Assembly: GCA_017547165.1 (NCBI GenBank) | Contig: JAFYQK010000025.1 | Location: forward strand, 355,512 to 419,511 | Direction of reading: 5' to 3' | DNA: 64,000 nucleotides | Source: Bacteroidaceae bacterium | GTDB taxonomy: Bacteria; Bacteroidota; Bacteroidia; Bacteroidales; Bacteroidaceae | In this document: positions 17,536 to 27,023 of the stretch, piece after piece | Layout: each line of letters begins with the position of its first letter | How positions within the stretch are numbered: position 1 is the stretch's first letter | Position numbers and translations under genes: made by a program | The notes under the pieces: model-generated | What the model was told of the DNA's origin: nothing | The model's database searches: none | What the model saw: only the letters and a program-made list of their open reading frames with translations

Positions 17536-18957
17536 TTACTTTATATTATCCACCATGCGGAACAGACGATTCCATCTTACGGCATTCAGACCACCACGGT
17601 CGGGATCCATAGAAAGCCATATAACAATAGGTTTGCCTACAATGTGATCTTCTGGAACAAACCCCCAATAACGCGAGTCGGCACTATTGTGTCGATTGTC
17701 TCCCTGCATCCAGTAGTAGTCCATTTTAAAGGTGTATTCTGCAGTTTCCTCTCCGTTTATAAGAATGCGACCATCGTCTGTGACTTGTAGGTCATTGTTC
17801 TCGTACACACGGATGGGTCGTTCGTAGATAGGAAGATTATCTATTGTTAGTTTGATCGTTTTGCCCTTGGCTGGAATCCAAATAGGACCATAGTTGTCGC
17901 AAGTCCAACCAGTATGTCCATTTAGAGGATACAAGAACCCAGTCTCGTCCTGTGGGTGATATTTGATGCTCTCAACCAAATCTGTGCGTGCTTCGAGTAC
18001 TGCCTTAGCCTTGGCGGTCAGTGGCATATTTCCTTGCTGCCTTAACGAAACGAGGTCTTCTTGTGATATCCCTAATTCCTGAATCAAAGATTCTGGCAAG
18101 GTATATTTCAATATTACATCATAGTTGTATTGAACATCGTCTGGCTCTTTGTTTGGTTGGCCATCAAGATAGATGATATGGTCTCGTATCTCAAGAGTCT
18201 GTCCGGGTAAACCGACACAACGCTTGACATAGTTTTCACGTCGGTCAACCGGGCGCCACGAAACTTCTCCAAATTGTCCAGGGTTATTTTTTATGTAATC
18301 GCTTCCAACTTGTATGGCATAGTTGTAGAAACGATATTGCTGCAATGTTGACAAACTATCAATGTTGGCTGGAACGTCTAAATTATACATATAAAGTTCC
18401 TTGCAGAAACGATAGTAGTCAGTGTTTTGATAGTTATATGCGATGGTGTCACCAGCGGGATAGTTGAAAACAACTATGTCGTTCAGTGTAATTTTTTTAG
18501 GTGTGACGCGCTTGTAGTCCCACTGCAGACTTTCAATATAACTCTTGCCAAGTCCTAAAGGCAGAGTGTGTTGACATAATGGAGCATGAAGCGGAGTTTG
18601 AGGTACACGAGGACCATATGACATCTTGCTTACAAAAAGATAATCACCCACTAACAAACTCTTCTCAAGCGAACTGGAAGGGATGGTGTAATTCTGGAAA
18701 AAATAGATGTTGACAAAATATACAGCCACCAAAGCGAACACGATAGCATCTATCCACGACATTACTGTACGCATAACGGGATCTTCAAGATCTTTCCACC
18801 AGCCCCAATTGATCTTCTTGGTGACATAGGCATCAAAGATGAAGGGGAGTACAATGACACCCCACCATGATTGAATCCAGACAAGGAAAACTATATACAA
18901 GGCACAGGCAACAATTCCTTTTAGCCAATTTATTTTATTAGGAGTGTATTTATTCAT
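17536..18957 (-). CDS. lepB: Signal peptidase I
   Basis: 473-residue inner-membrane leader peptidase with two N-terminal membrane segments (ACALYIVFLVWIQSWW... and AIVFALVAVYFVNIYFF). Box B serine is in SSSLEKSLLVGDYLFVSK, the Lys general base in RRENYVKRCVGLPG, and box E is GDNRHNSADSRYWGFV. The central part is far larger than in E. coli (324), with a long insertion between boxes C and D and box E, as in many Bacteroidetes LepB. Downstream of dapB with a 49-bp gap. Confidence 0.95.
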   Translation of the reverse strand: MNKYTPNKINWLKGIVACALYIVFLVWIQSWWGVIVLPFIFDAYVTKKINWGWWKDLEDPVMRTVMSWIDAIVFALVAVYFVNIYFFQNYTIPSSSLEKSLLVGDYLFVSKMSYGPRVPQTPLHAPLCQHTLPLGLGKSYIESLQWDYKRVTPKKITLNDIVVFNYPAGDTIAYNYQNTDYYRFCKELYMYNLDVPANIDSLSTLQQYRFYNYAIQVGSDYIKNNPGQFGEVSWRPVDRRENYVKRCVGLPGQTLEIRDHIIYLDGQPNKEPDDVQYNYDVILKYTLPESLIQELGISQEDLVSLRQQGNMPLTAKAKAVLEARTDLVESIKYHPQDETGFLYPLNGHTGWTCDNYGPIWIPAKGKTIKLTIDNLPIYERPIRVYENNDLQVTDDGRILINGEETAEYTFKMDYYWMQGDNRHNSADSRYWGFVPEDHIVGKPIVIWLSMDPDRGGLNAVRWNRLFRMVDNIK

Positions 18958-19006
18958 TATGACAATCAGCCTAACTTAATTAAAGATGTTGATTATTATT
19001 AAGTAT

Positions 19007-19762
19007 TCAAAACTTAAACAAGTCTGACATTGTCAGCAATCCTTCGTGCATGGCTGTATATTCTGCTGCCAACACGGCACCAAGAGCAAAACCCTTTCGA
19101 GAGTGTGCGTTGTGTGTTATGCTGATGCAGTCCGCTTCGCTCTCCCATGTTATGGTGTGGATACCAGGTACCTCGTCGCGACGTACCGAATCAATGCGTA
19201 ATTTGTCTTTTTCTACCTCTAATGTACCCTCTTGTGAATCGTCAGGATTTGTCAGCATACCAAACTCCCAACCGTTGAGACGTTCAACCTCTGCCACCAA
19301 TTCCTCGCCCAAGGTGATACCTGTACCCGAAGGATGGTCGAGTTTGTGTATGTGGTGTACCTCCTCAAGAGTTGGAGTGTACGACTCATAACCATTCATA
19401 ATACGAGCCAGATATCTGTTAACTGCACGGAAGATGGTAACTCCTAAACTGAAGTTGGAACTCCAAAAGAGAGTCTGTCCTTGTTCCTGGCACATCTTCT
19501 TTATCTCCTCTCCATGTTGGGGAATCCAACCTGTGCTTCCACTTACCACCTTCACATTGTGTTTGAAGCACTTTATGTAATTGTCATAGGCAGTATGGGG
19601 AGCAGTAAATTCAATTGCTACGTCAGCACCTTTGAATGCATCGCTATCAAAATCCTGTTGATTGTTGATATCTATGGTGCATACAATTTCGTGTCCTCGG
19701 TTCAGAGCTATTTCTTCTATCATACGGCCCATTTTACCGTACCCTATCAATGCTATTTTCAT
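19007..19762 (-). CDS. dapB: 4-hydroxy-tetrahydrodipicolinate reductase
   Basis: 251 residues; NAD(P)H reduction step of lysine/diaminopimelate synthesis. N-terminal Rossmann motif GYGKMGRMIE, catalytic segment EVHHIHKLDHPSGTGI with the His-Lys pair. Length and motifs match the family (about 240-270). TAATTTTG lies 24 bp before the ATG. First gene of a dapB-lepB-patatin group. Confidence 0.96.
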   Translation of the reverse strand: MKIALIGYGKMGRMIEEIALNRGHEIVCTIDINNQQDFDSDAFKGADVAIEFTAPHTAYDNYIKCFKHNVKVVSGSTGWIPQHGEEIKKMCQEQGQTLFWSSNFSLGVTIFRAVNRYLARIMNGYESYTPTLEEVHHIHKLDHPSGTGITLGEELVAEVERLNGWEFGMLTNPDDSQEGTLEVEKDKLRIDSVRRDEVPGIHTITWESEADCISITHNAHSRKGFALGAVLAAEYTAMHEGLLTMSDLFKF

Positions 19763-19786
19763 GTCTATGCTATTTTATTTACCGCA

Positions 19787-19794
19787 CAAAATTA
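19787..19794 (-). promoter_or_regulatory. -7 element (TAATTTTG) of dapB
   Basis: Reverse strand TAATTTTG, 24 bp before the dapB ATG. Confidence 0.5.
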
Positions 19795-20114
19795 CGATTA
19801 AGTGAGAGAAATACAAAATAATCGTTTATTTTTATTTCCGAACACCAGTAATTTCGAGGCGCCAGCCTCAATATTCCGACTAAGTGAGAGAAATGCAACG
19901 TAATTTTTTATTTTTAGTTCCAAAGATGAGTAATTTCACAATGCGCTTAAACAGTTGCTGGAAACCCTAAGGAATTGCATTACCTCTTCCAAAATAGTAC
20001 TAAGATTTATTTCTAACGCTTCTTCGCTGTATTCACACTGAGAAAATTTATCAAAGCAAAATACTCAATATTATCAAAAATATACATTTCTGAACGTTTT
20101 GCCATTTTTTATTG

Positions 20115-20122
20115 TATCTTTG
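20115..20122 (+). promoter_or_regulatory. -7 element (TATCTTTG) of the DUF2851 gene
   Basis: TATCTTTG, 21 bp before the ATG at 20144. Confidence 0.5.
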
Positions 20123-20143
20123 TCGTCAAAATGATATGTAAAT

Positions 20144-21373
20144 ATGGAGAAATTGCTCCACTATGTTTGGAAGCATCGACTTTTGCCATCAAAAGTGTTT
20201 AGTACTACTGATGGTCGTCCAGTAAGAGTTTTGGATCCAGGAAGGCACAATGTCAACCAAGGGCCCGACTTTCTTGATGCGCGTATTGAGTTGGATGGCA
20301 TAGTATGGGCCGGAAATATTGAAATTCATACTTTTTCCGGCGATTGGTATGCTCATAAGCATCATTTGGACCCCGTATATAACACTACTATATTACATGT
20401 TGTAGAATGTGCTAACAAGGATATCTATACTGAAAATTCCACTCAAGTGCCCCAGGTTGTTCTGTCAGTTCCCTTGGATGTGCAAAATGGTTATGCAGAA
20501 CTGCTTGCTACCACCGACTATCCCCGTTGTCACAAGTTTCTTCCCAATATACCAAGTATTAAGGTTCATGCCTGGTTTGATGCTCTTTTAGCCGAAAGAT
20601 TGGAACTCCGTTCTCAGAAAATACTCTCTATGCTTAGAGATAATTGTGGCGATTGGGAGAAGACAACCTTTGTAGTCCTTGCGCGCAATTTCGGTTTTGG
20701 ACTTAATGGTGATGCTTTTGAGATGTGGGCCAAGAACATTCCACTAAGTGCTGCCGCCAAGCATCGTGACAATCTCTTTCAAATAGAAAGTATGTTCTTG
20801 GGTATGGCTGGTTTGATTGAGAAGGTCGGTGATGAGCAGCTTTGCCATAGATTGCAGACTGAATATAAATTTCTCCAGAACAAGTTCAATTTGTCATCAC
20901 CACCGATGCTACTCTCAATGTGGCAATATCTGCGTACCAGACCACAGAATTTTCCTCATGTGCGAATACGTCAGTTAGCTCGCCTTTTCAGTGAGGGTAA
21001 ATGTGGTGTGCGTGCCTTACTTGAGTACGACACAATAAATGAGATAGAATTGCTTTTTATAGATATGGGAATAAGCAAGGGGAGTTGCAGACTGATAATA
21101 ATAAACACCATCGTCACTCTGCTTTTTGCTTACGGCATATATCATAGCAACCACGAATATCGCCTTCGGGCAATAAATTTTTTGGAACAACTACCAAGCG
21201 AGAATAATCGCATTTTGCGCCAATGGCAAGAATGCGGACTTAGAGTTGGTTCTGCCTTCGATAGTCAGGCGCTACTACAACTTAAAAAGGAGTACTGTGA
21301 ACCCACAAAATGTCTTGAATGCCGCTTTGGCTTTGAATATCTCTCTAATCGGATGAAGAACGATGAATGCTGA
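20144..21373 (+). CDS. DUF2851 family protein
   Basis: 409 residues. The start (LLHYVWKHRLLPSKVF) and the strongly conserved VNQGPDFLDARIELDG and NIEIHTFSGDWYAHKH segments are the DUF2851 hallmarks. The acidic and His-rich N-terminal core (DFLDAR, EIHTFSGDW) looks like a metal-dependent nuclease fold, but function is unknown. A C-terminal CxxC-type pair (CEPTKCLECRFG) could bind zinc. It overlaps dprA by 11 bp, so the two are co-transcribed; a DNA-processing role is inferred only from this neighbour. Confidence 0.85.
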   Translation: MEKLLHYVWKHRLLPSKVFSTTDGRPVRVLDPGRHNVNQGPDFLDARIELDGIVWAGNIEIHTFSGDWYAHKHHLDPVYNTTILHVVECANKDIYTENSTQVPQVVLSVPLDVQNGYAELLATTDYPRCHKFLPNIPSIKVHAWFDALLAERLELRSQKILSMLRDNCGDWEKTTFVVLARNFGFGLNGDAFEMWAKNIPLSAAAKHRDNLFQIESMFLGMAGLIEKVGDEQLCHRLQTEYKFLQNKFNLSSPPMLLSMWQYLRTRPQNFPHVRIRQLARLFSEGKCGVRALLEYDTINEIELLFIDMGISKGSCRLIIINTIVTLLFAYGIYHSNHEYRLRAINFLEQLPSENNRILRQWQECGLRVGSAFDSQALLQLKKEYCEPTKCLECRFGFEYLSNRMKNDEC

Positions 21374-22487
21374 ACTTCTATACATGATGGCGTTGACAAA
21401 GATTCCAAAACTGAATTTTTGCCACCAAAGGCAACTGCTTGAACTATTGGGTAGTGCCTGTGCAGTGTATGAAAATCGAAATAACATTCTTGACGTAATA
21501 CCGGAAGCCTCACCTGCTCTCGGACAGCAAGTTGCTTTGATGGACTCATATTTGCAGCGATGTGAAGAGGAAATCCATTGGGCAAATTCTCATAGAGTGG
21601 AGTGCATCTCCATCAATGATAACCATTATCCCGTACGCCTTAAAGAGTGTTCCGATGCTCCACTAGTGTTATATTCCATGGGAAACGCTAATCTCAACAC
21701 ACGTAGGATAGTAAGCATTGTAGGGACTCGCAAGATCACTGATTATGGCAGGCGTTTGTGTGAGAAATTCATTGCAGAATTGTCTGAACTATGCCCCGAT
21801 GTACTAGTAGTAAGTGGCTTGGCTTATGGAGTTGACATATATTCTCATCGTCAAGCATTGCAAAATCAGCTCAACACCATTGGTGTTTTAGCTCATGGAC
21901 TTGACCAAATCTATCCTACCTTACATAGGCAAACGGCCAAAGAGATGCTCGAACATGGAGGTCTGCTTACAGAATTCATGTCGCAAACAACAATGTCTAA
22001 ACGCTATTTCCTTCAGCGCAATCGTATAGTGGCAGGTTGCGCCGATGCCACCATTGTGGTTGAGAGCGCCTCGCACGGAGGAAGTCTTGTTACTGCCGAA
22101 ATAGCGCAAGGCTATGGAAGAGAAGTTTTTGCCTTTCCTGGTCGAATCACCGATCATAATTCCGCAGGATGCAATACTTTAATTTCTACCAATGCGGCGG
22201 CAATGTTGCTCAGTGCCGAAGACTTTATCTATTCTATGGGGTGGCAAGAAGATGTAAAACTTAAAAAGAATCTCAGGGATGGGATTCAGCAAGAGCTTTT
22301 CCCACAATTCTCTGACGAGGAGCGACTAATAGTCAACCTTCTATCTAAACAAGACAAGATGCAATTCAATAGCATATTGTTAGTCACTGGTTTGCCAATT
22401 GGCAAACTAAGTGGTTTGCTCTTCACTCTCGAGATGAGGGGTGTTGTGCGTATGATGCCTGGAGGCATGTATGCTTTAAACATGTAG
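21363..22487 (+). CDS. dprA: DNA processing protein DprA
   Basis: 374 residues; loads RecA onto incoming single-stranded DNA during transformation. The Rossmann-like core has SIVGTRKITDYGRRLCEKF, SGLAYGVDIYSHRQAL and AFPGRITDHNSAGCN, all family hallmarks; a C-terminal winged helix (LLVTGLPIGKLSGLLFTLEMRG) follows. Starts at an ATG overlapping DUF2851 by 11 bp. Confidence 0.95.
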   Translation: MNAELLYMMALTKIPKLNFCHQRQLLELLGSACAVYENRNNILDVIPEASPALGQQVALMDSYLQRCEEEIHWANSHRVECISINDNHYPVRLKECSDAPLVLYSMGNANLNTRRIVSIVGTRKITDYGRRLCEKFIAELSELCPDVLVVSGLAYGVDIYSHRQALQNQLNTIGVLAHGLDQIYPTLHRQTAKEMLEHGGLLTEFMSQTTMSKRYFLQRNRIVAGCADATIVVESASHGGSLVTAEIAQGYGREVFAFPGRITDHNSAGCNTLISTNAAAMLLSAEDFIYSMGWQEDVKLKKNLRDGIQQELFPQFSDEERLIVNLLSKQDKMQFNSILLVTGLPIGKLSGLLFTLEMRGVVRMMPGGMYALNM

Positions 22488-22540
22488 AAAATATATAAAA
22501 TCATAAACATTGTTTGATTATAAATTAAAGTATTCGCAAT

Positions 22541-23908
22541 ATGAACAAACAGAAGCGTTTCTTCCTTTCTGAAGAAGAGATACCAACACAATGGTATAAT
22601 ATACAGGCAGATATGCCTAACAAACCAATGCCAATGCTTAATCCCCAAACAAAGCAACCGATGACGGCCGAGGATATGTTTCCCCTGTTTTCGCAAGAGG
22701 CCAGTCGTCAGGAGATGGATCAGGAGCATACATGGATAGATATCCCCGAAGCTGTACGTGAGCAATATAAATACTACCGCAGCACTCCTTTGGTGCGTGC
22801 CTATGGTTTGGAAAAGGCGCTTGGCACGCCGGCCCACATATATTTCAAGAATGAGAGCGTGAGCCCAATTGGAAGCCATAAACTAAATAGTGCTCTGGCT
22901 CAGGCATATTATTGTAAACAGGAGGGAGTCACTAACATTACCACCGAGACAGGTGCAGGTCAATGGGGATGTGCGTTGAGTTATGCTGCTAAGGTGTTTG
23001 GTTTGGAAGCTGCCGTATATCAAGTGAAGATAAGTTATGAGCAAAAACCATATCGCCGTGCTATCATGCAAAGTTATGGAGCTCAGGTTACCCCATCGCC
23101 TTCTATGTCTACACGTGCAGGTAAGGATGTGCTTACCGTCGATCCAAACAACAATGGTTCGCTTGGAACTGCGATTTCCGAGGCCGTGGAACTTGCTATG
23201 ACCACTCCTAATTGTAAATACGTACTTGGTTCGGTAATGAGCCATGTTTCTTTGCATCAAACCATCATTGGACTAGAAGCAGAGAAACAGATGCAGATGG
23301 CTGGAGAGTATCCCGATGTTGTGATAGGATGTTTTGGTGGTGGCTCTAACTTTGCGGGAATCTCCTTCCCATTCATGCGTCATAATTTCTCTGGCGAGCG
23401 TAATACCCGTTTTATTGCCGCAGAACCAGCAAGTTGTCCCAAATTGACCAGGGGGCAATTTCAATATGATTATGGAGATCTTAGCGGACTAACTCCCATG
23501 ATGCCTATGTATACATTGGGTCATAAATTCATGCCAGCCAACATTCATGCAGGAGGACTGCGATACCATGGAGCAGGTGTTATAGTATCCCAATTGCTTA
23601 AAGATGGTTTCATGGAGGCCGTAGATCTCAAGCAGAGTGAAACCTTCAAAGCAGGTTTGCTTTTTGCCAAGGAAGAAGGTATCATTCCTGCTCCCGAGTC
23701 TTGCCATGCCATTGCTGCCGCTATTGCCGAGGCAGAAAAGTGTAAACAAACTGGCGAGGAAAAGGTTATCCTCTTTTGTCTTTCGGGCCATGGGCTTATC
23801 GATATGGCTGCCTATACCCAATATCTATCCGGCAACCTTTTCGATATTGAGGTTTCTGACGAGGAGGTACAACGCAATGTCGACCAATTGGAGAAGATAA
23901 TAAAGTAA
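22541..23908 (+). CDS. TrpB2-type pyridoxal-phosphate enzyme (tryptophan synthase beta-like)
   Basis: 455 residues, the size of the TrpB2 subgroup rather than TrpB1 (about 395). The PLP lysine is in GSHKLNSALAQ, the Gln/Trp pocket in ETGAGQWGCAL and the phosphate loop in CFGGGSNFAG. No trpA or other trp gene is nearby, as expected for TrpB2, which can salvage indole with serine. Only 53 bp follow dprA, but an independent function is likely. Terminator downstream. Confidence 0.9.
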   Translation: MNKQKRFFLSEEEIPTQWYNIQADMPNKPMPMLNPQTKQPMTAEDMFPLFSQEASRQEMDQEHTWIDIPEAVREQYKYYRSTPLVRAYGLEKALGTPAHIYFKNESVSPIGSHKLNSALAQAYYCKQEGVTNITTETGAGQWGCALSYAAKVFGLEAAVYQVKISYEQKPYRRAIMQSYGAQVTPSPSMSTRAGKDVLTVDPNNNGSLGTAISEAVELAMTTPNCKYVLGSVMSHVSLHQTIIGLEAEKQMQMAGEYPDVVIGCFGGGSNFAGISFPFMRHNFSGERNTRFIAAEPASCPKLTRGQFQYDYGDLSGLTPMMPMYTLGHKFMPANIHAGGLRYHGAGVIVSQLLKDGFMEAVDLKQSETFKAGLLFAKEEGIIPAPESCHAIAAAIAEAEKCKQTGEEKVILFCLSGHGLIDMAAYTQYLSGNLFDIEVSDEEVQRNVDQLEKIIK

Positions 23909-23970
23909 CTAATTATTTAAACTTTACCTCGCGTGCACATATTCATAATTTATAATTAGATATAGAGAGA

Positions 23971-24014
23971 ACCGCACCAAACTAGAAAAATCCAAGAGTG
24001 GTGCGGTCTTTTTG
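23971..24014. terminator. Terminator after trpB2
   Basis: Nine-bp stem ACCGCACCA (23971-23979) with TGGTGCGGT (23999-24007), followed by CTTTTTG. Placed between convergent trpB2 and LOG genes. Confidence 0.7.
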
Positions 24015-24025
24015 TATGCAATTTT

Positions 24026-24985
24026 TTAAATATCTTTATGTTCTTCTTGGAACTTTTGGATTATCTCAACCACCTCGTCACACTCGTCGGAGAGAGCGAG
24101 CAGTAGGTTTTTGTATATACCTTTTTCCATCAAGTGCATGAGTAAAGGGTAGAAATGAGTTGTGTTGGTCCAGAACTCCGAATCAAGAAATACCATTGGA
24201 CTGGCAAATCCGAAGGTAAGATAGTGGTTTTGTACTGCCTCTTGAAATACCTCTTGTATGGTTCCAGCTCTTCCTGGAGCATAAATGATGCCACCATAGG
24301 AAATGGTTAGCAGGGTATCCTCGCGCACACTATTCTCAAAGAGTTTTGTAATGTGCGTAGCAAACGGAGATGTCCATTCGTGTCCGTAAAGCCATGTGGG
24401 GATGCTTAAATTCTTGAAATTGGTTTGAGGATACTTGTCTATTATGTCAAACGCCACTTGCAGATATTTTTCCTCTTCTTGGGTAGGCACTTCTGCCAGC
24501 TCCGCTAAGGCTCGCTCAAACTCTTGCTCACTCCTTCCTGCCATCCATGCGCCAAAACCTGTCGCCTCCATTGCACCACTTCCTCCTCCGGAAATCATCA
24601 GCGAACCATCTTCGGTAAGTTTTTTGCTTATGAGTGCCACTTTGGCATAGGCTTCTTCGTCGCGTCGCATAGCATTGCCACCCATTACGGCTACCACCTT
24701 GCATTTGGGGTATTGGGCCACAAAACGCTTAAGGCTCTGCATTAAACAAAAATCGTGCAGATTTCGAGCCAGCGACTCCAAAGGGTTGTCTGTGACCTTG
24801 CCCTGTTCCAGAAAGTGTTTATACACTTGTTGGTCGTAGCATTGCTCAAAGGTTTCCGGTTTGGCAAGATTCAACCCTCGGTAGAGGGACTGAGCGCTAT
24901 ATAACTCTTGTGGGTCTACCATAAACGGCACTTCATTCAGATATTGGGCAATCACTGGTCCGTTGTGTGTGCGTCTTGTTATCAT
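24026..24985 (-). CDS. LOG-family protein
   Basis: 319 residues with a lysine-decarboxylase-like Rossmann fold. SGGGSGAMEA and PGRAGTIQEVF replace the canonical GGGxxGxM and PGGxGTxxE; the Gly-to-Arg change at the third position of the second motif is a variant. LOG proteins release nucleobases or cytokinins from nucleotide 5'-monophosphates, but larger relatives such as this have uncertain substrates. The nitroreductase starts 874 bp upstream on the same strand with a 40-bp gap between them, so they may be co-transcribed. Confidence 0.8.
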   Translation of the reverse strand: MITRRTHNGPVIAQYLNEVPFMVDPQELYSAQSLYRGLNLAKPETFEQCYDQQVYKHFLEQGKVTDNPLESLARNLHDFCLMQSLKRFVAQYPKCKVVAVMGGNAMRRDEEAYAKVALISKKLTEDGSLMISGGGSGAMEATGFGAWMAGRSEQEFERALAELAEVPTQEEEKYLQVAFDIIDKYPQTNFKNLSIPTWLYGHEWTSPFATHITKLFENSVREDTLLTISYGGIIYAPGRAGTIQEVFQEAVQNHYLTFGFASPMVFLDSEFWTNTTHFYPLLMHLMEKGIYKNLLLALSDECDEVVEIIQKFQEEHKDI

Positions 24986-25025
24986 ATCCCGTATAGTTAG
25001 TTTTAGAAATTATCCTAATTGCAAG

Positions 25026-25859
25026 TCAGCGCTCGGTATATTTCCTATACCTGATGGCTGGTATTCCCAACCCCATTATGGCAAAGGCTTTATGTCCCTT
25101 GGGTATGCCGAGTATTTTCGAGGCCCTTGTCGTTCCCATCATAAACATAGCCGTTTGCACAAAACCCATATATATTTGGCTGACCCCCAATGCCTCTGCC
25201 ATAAGTGAAGCGTTCTGATAGGCCAGATTACAATCTTGTGACCCAAAAGCATATCCCTTTGGTGTAGAGAAAACTAGCAAGGCAGTAGAGTTGCATATCG
25301 ATGGGCGCAGACCTTGTTTGAACTCCTTGTTCATGGTGAGTAGCGTAGGTATCTCGTCGTAGAGTTTGCGTAACCAGGGTTTCAATACCCATTTTATGGG
25401 AGGCAATGACATAAAGCGTGCCAGACGCATAAAGAAACGCAAGTTAGCCTTCTCGATATTGTATAGCATAACATCGTCCGTGATGAGATGCAGATTCACT
25501 TGTTGACTATTCTCTGCCGTTGGAGCATAGCGTGCTGCTTCAAGAATCATATCCAAAGACTTTTGCGGAATGGGTGTCGCTGTTATGGTTCGATTGCTAC
25601 GGCGCGAGCGAATAAGTTCCATAACACTCTCTGGAGAAGGGAGGATGTCACGTTTAACTAAATGTATTTTCTCCTTAGGAAAAGCCGAATGTTCGTAAGC
25701 TCCTGTATGACAAACATCAATACAATGTCCACACGATATGCACACCTCAATGTTACGCAATCTGGGTTCTTCTCCCTTTTTTATTACTGGAATAAATGCA
25801 GGGCAAACCCTTTGGCATCTGCCGCATTTGCTACAAAGGCTGGTGTTTATGTTTATCAT
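25026..25859 (-). CDS. Ferredoxin-domain nitroreductase-family protein
   Basis: 277 residues. N-terminal dicluster ferredoxin: CSKCGRCQRVCP and CISCGHCIDVCH (two 4Fe-4S sites). C-terminal FMN nitroreductase fold: SRRSNRTI, ARYAPTAENSQQ, and GSQDCNLAYQNASLMAEALG. Such fusions use ferredoxin-delivered electrons for a flavin reduction of unknown substrate. It precedes the LOG gene on the same strand. Confidence 0.9.
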   Translation of the reverse strand: MININTSLCSKCGRCQRVCPAFIPVIKKGEEPRLRNIEVCISCGHCIDVCHTGAYEHSAFPKEKIHLVKRDILPSPESVMELIRSRRSNRTITATPIPQKSLDMILEAARYAPTAENSQQVNLHLITDDVMLYNIEKANLRFFMRLARFMSLPPIKWVLKPWLRKLYDEIPTLLTMNKEFKQGLRPSICNSTALLVFSTPKGYAFGSQDCNLAYQNASLMAEALGVSQIYMGFVQTAMFMMGTTRASKILGIPKGHKAFAIMGLGIPAIRYRKYTER

Positions 25860-25918
25860 CGTTCAAAAGTGCTTTTTTTTGGACTGTTTCTCGTGCGAGA
25901 ACTTCTGTAAAAAACAAG

Positions 25919-26326
25919 TTACTCCATGCTACTTTCTGTGTCGGTTAGGGGAGCATCTTCGGGGTGCTGGGAATAATACTCGTCCCATTGGCGTTGCACT
26001 TCCTGCCAATCTACTATCTCGCCTTCTGCTACAGCATCAGCCTGGCGCAACTGTTCGTCTCTAAGGCGTTTTTCTGCATGTCGTTGCTTCATGGCCTCTA
26101 TGGTAGCATCGTCCAATATCTGTATGCGTCCCTTACGAACGCATTCTTCTAAATCCTCTGGTCCAAAGGCCTTGCCCTGTATGTTGAAATCTGCGATATT
26201 AAACTCGAAAGTGGTACGCAATGTATGGCGAACCATTTTCTGCTGGAAGCGAGTTCCTGCCATCTTACGACGCAATAGTTTACCTATTATTTCAATCTCT
26301 CGTTGTGAGAATTTTTTTCTACCCAT
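25919..26326 (-). CDS. Conserved Bacteroidales protein of unknown function
   Basis: 135-residue soluble protein: basic N-terminus (GRKKFSQREIEIIGKLLRRK), a central KAFGPEDLEECVRKGRIQILDD segment and a charged helical C-terminus. I recall similar sequences in many Bacteroides and Prevotella genomes with no assigned role. The Arg/Lys-rich start suggests nucleic acid binding; this is inference. TATCTTTG lies 27 bp upstream. Confidence 0.75.
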   Translation of the reverse strand: MGRKKFSQREIEIIGKLLRRKMAGTRFQQKMVRHTLRTTFEFNIADFNIQGKAFGPEDLEECVRKGRIQILDDATIEAMKQRHAEKRLRDEQLRQADAVAEGEIVDWQEVQRQWDEYYSQHPEDAPLTDTESSME

Positions 26327-26353
26327 GTGTGAGAACTTAAATTATATCACACG

Positions 26354-26361
26354 CAAAGATA
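26354..26361 (-). promoter_or_regulatory. -7 element (TATCTTTG) of the 135-residue protein
   Basis: Reverse strand TATCTTTG, 27 bp before the ATG at 26326. Confidence 0.5.
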
Positions 26362-26908
26362 TAAATAAAAAGTGGAAAAGCAATGAGTGGGTTGTCATAT
26401 AGTCTGCACAAAAACATTGTATTGATTGGACTTAAACAATACGTTGTTTTAGGCAAAACATAGTGTTGTCTAATGTAATGAATACCTTTTGGTGAGATAA
26501 AATGCTCTAAATACAGGTAGTAATCCTCTATTTCCTTCTTTTTAAACAACAACATATTAAAAGGTAGTCTTTTGTTGTTTTTTAATAATAATTGTATATC
26601 AATATATTGGGAATAAATGTTAGTAAATAATGCTTGCAGAAACCATTCAGTTTGCTCAGTTTCAGTCAATTTTAGGGAGGTGTAGACATCTCCCACCATC
26701 GTTGTGATACTTTTAGTCTTCGCTATTTAATTCATGATCATATTTGTTTTATTATAATTTAAGATTATCTATGAGTCCTACTAATCTTTACATTAATTAT
26801 CATATTAGATCTCAAATATGGTAATAAATAGTTTTACATGATACTTGTCTAATCATAGAAATAAAACTGAATCTGAGCAAATTGAGCTCATGGCATGAAA
26901 ATTCTTAG

Positions 26909-26916
26909 TATCTTTG
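26909..26916 (+). promoter_or_regulatory. Upstream -7 element (TATCTTTG) before the S46 peptidase
   Basis: TATCTTTG 107 bp before the ATG; could be a distal promoter in tandem with the box at 26977. Confidence 0.35.
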
Positions 26917-26976
26917 CACATAATATAATATAAAGTATGTAACCTTACCAGACCAACTGAAGCTGAAAATTATTTA

Positions 26977-26984
26977 TACCTTTG
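26977..26984 (+). promoter_or_regulatory. Proximal -7 element (TACCTTTG) of the S46 peptidase
   Basis: TACCTTTG 39 bp before the ATG at 27024. Confidence 0.5.
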
Positions 26985-27023
26985 TACTTTTAAATAGAAA
27001 TAACATTAAATATATTTTGATCT

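Larger units (their letters stand above)
19763..20143. other. Divergent intergenic region with imperfect 56-bp direct repeats
   Basis: 381 bp between dapB and the DUF2851 gene. TAATTTTG at 19787-19794 (reverse) serves dapB; TATCTTTG at 20115-20122 serves the forward gene. Two 56-bp segments, 19800-19855 and 19882-19937, both start AAGTGAGAGAAAT and end AGTAATTTC, are offset by 82 bp and are clearly related, with an AT-rich tract in the middle; a short GAGGC/GCCTC hairpin sits between them. No gene seen. Confidence 0.6.
26362..27023. other. AT-rich intergenic region, no firm gene
   Basis: About 660 bp of AT-rich sequence. It holds a reverse frame (26337-26699, 120 codons) that I do not accept as a gene because it runs across the promoter of the 135-residue protein and has no recognised motif, and two forward -7 boxes for the S46 peptidase near its right end. 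Nothing else is recognised. Confidence 0.5.

Noticed and set aside
26337-26699. Reverse reading frame of 120 codons between the 135-residue gene and the S46 peptidase
   Set aside because: It runs across the TATCTTTG promoter of the 135-residue gene, sits in AT-rich DNA and shows no recognisable motif; kept only as part of the intergenic description.
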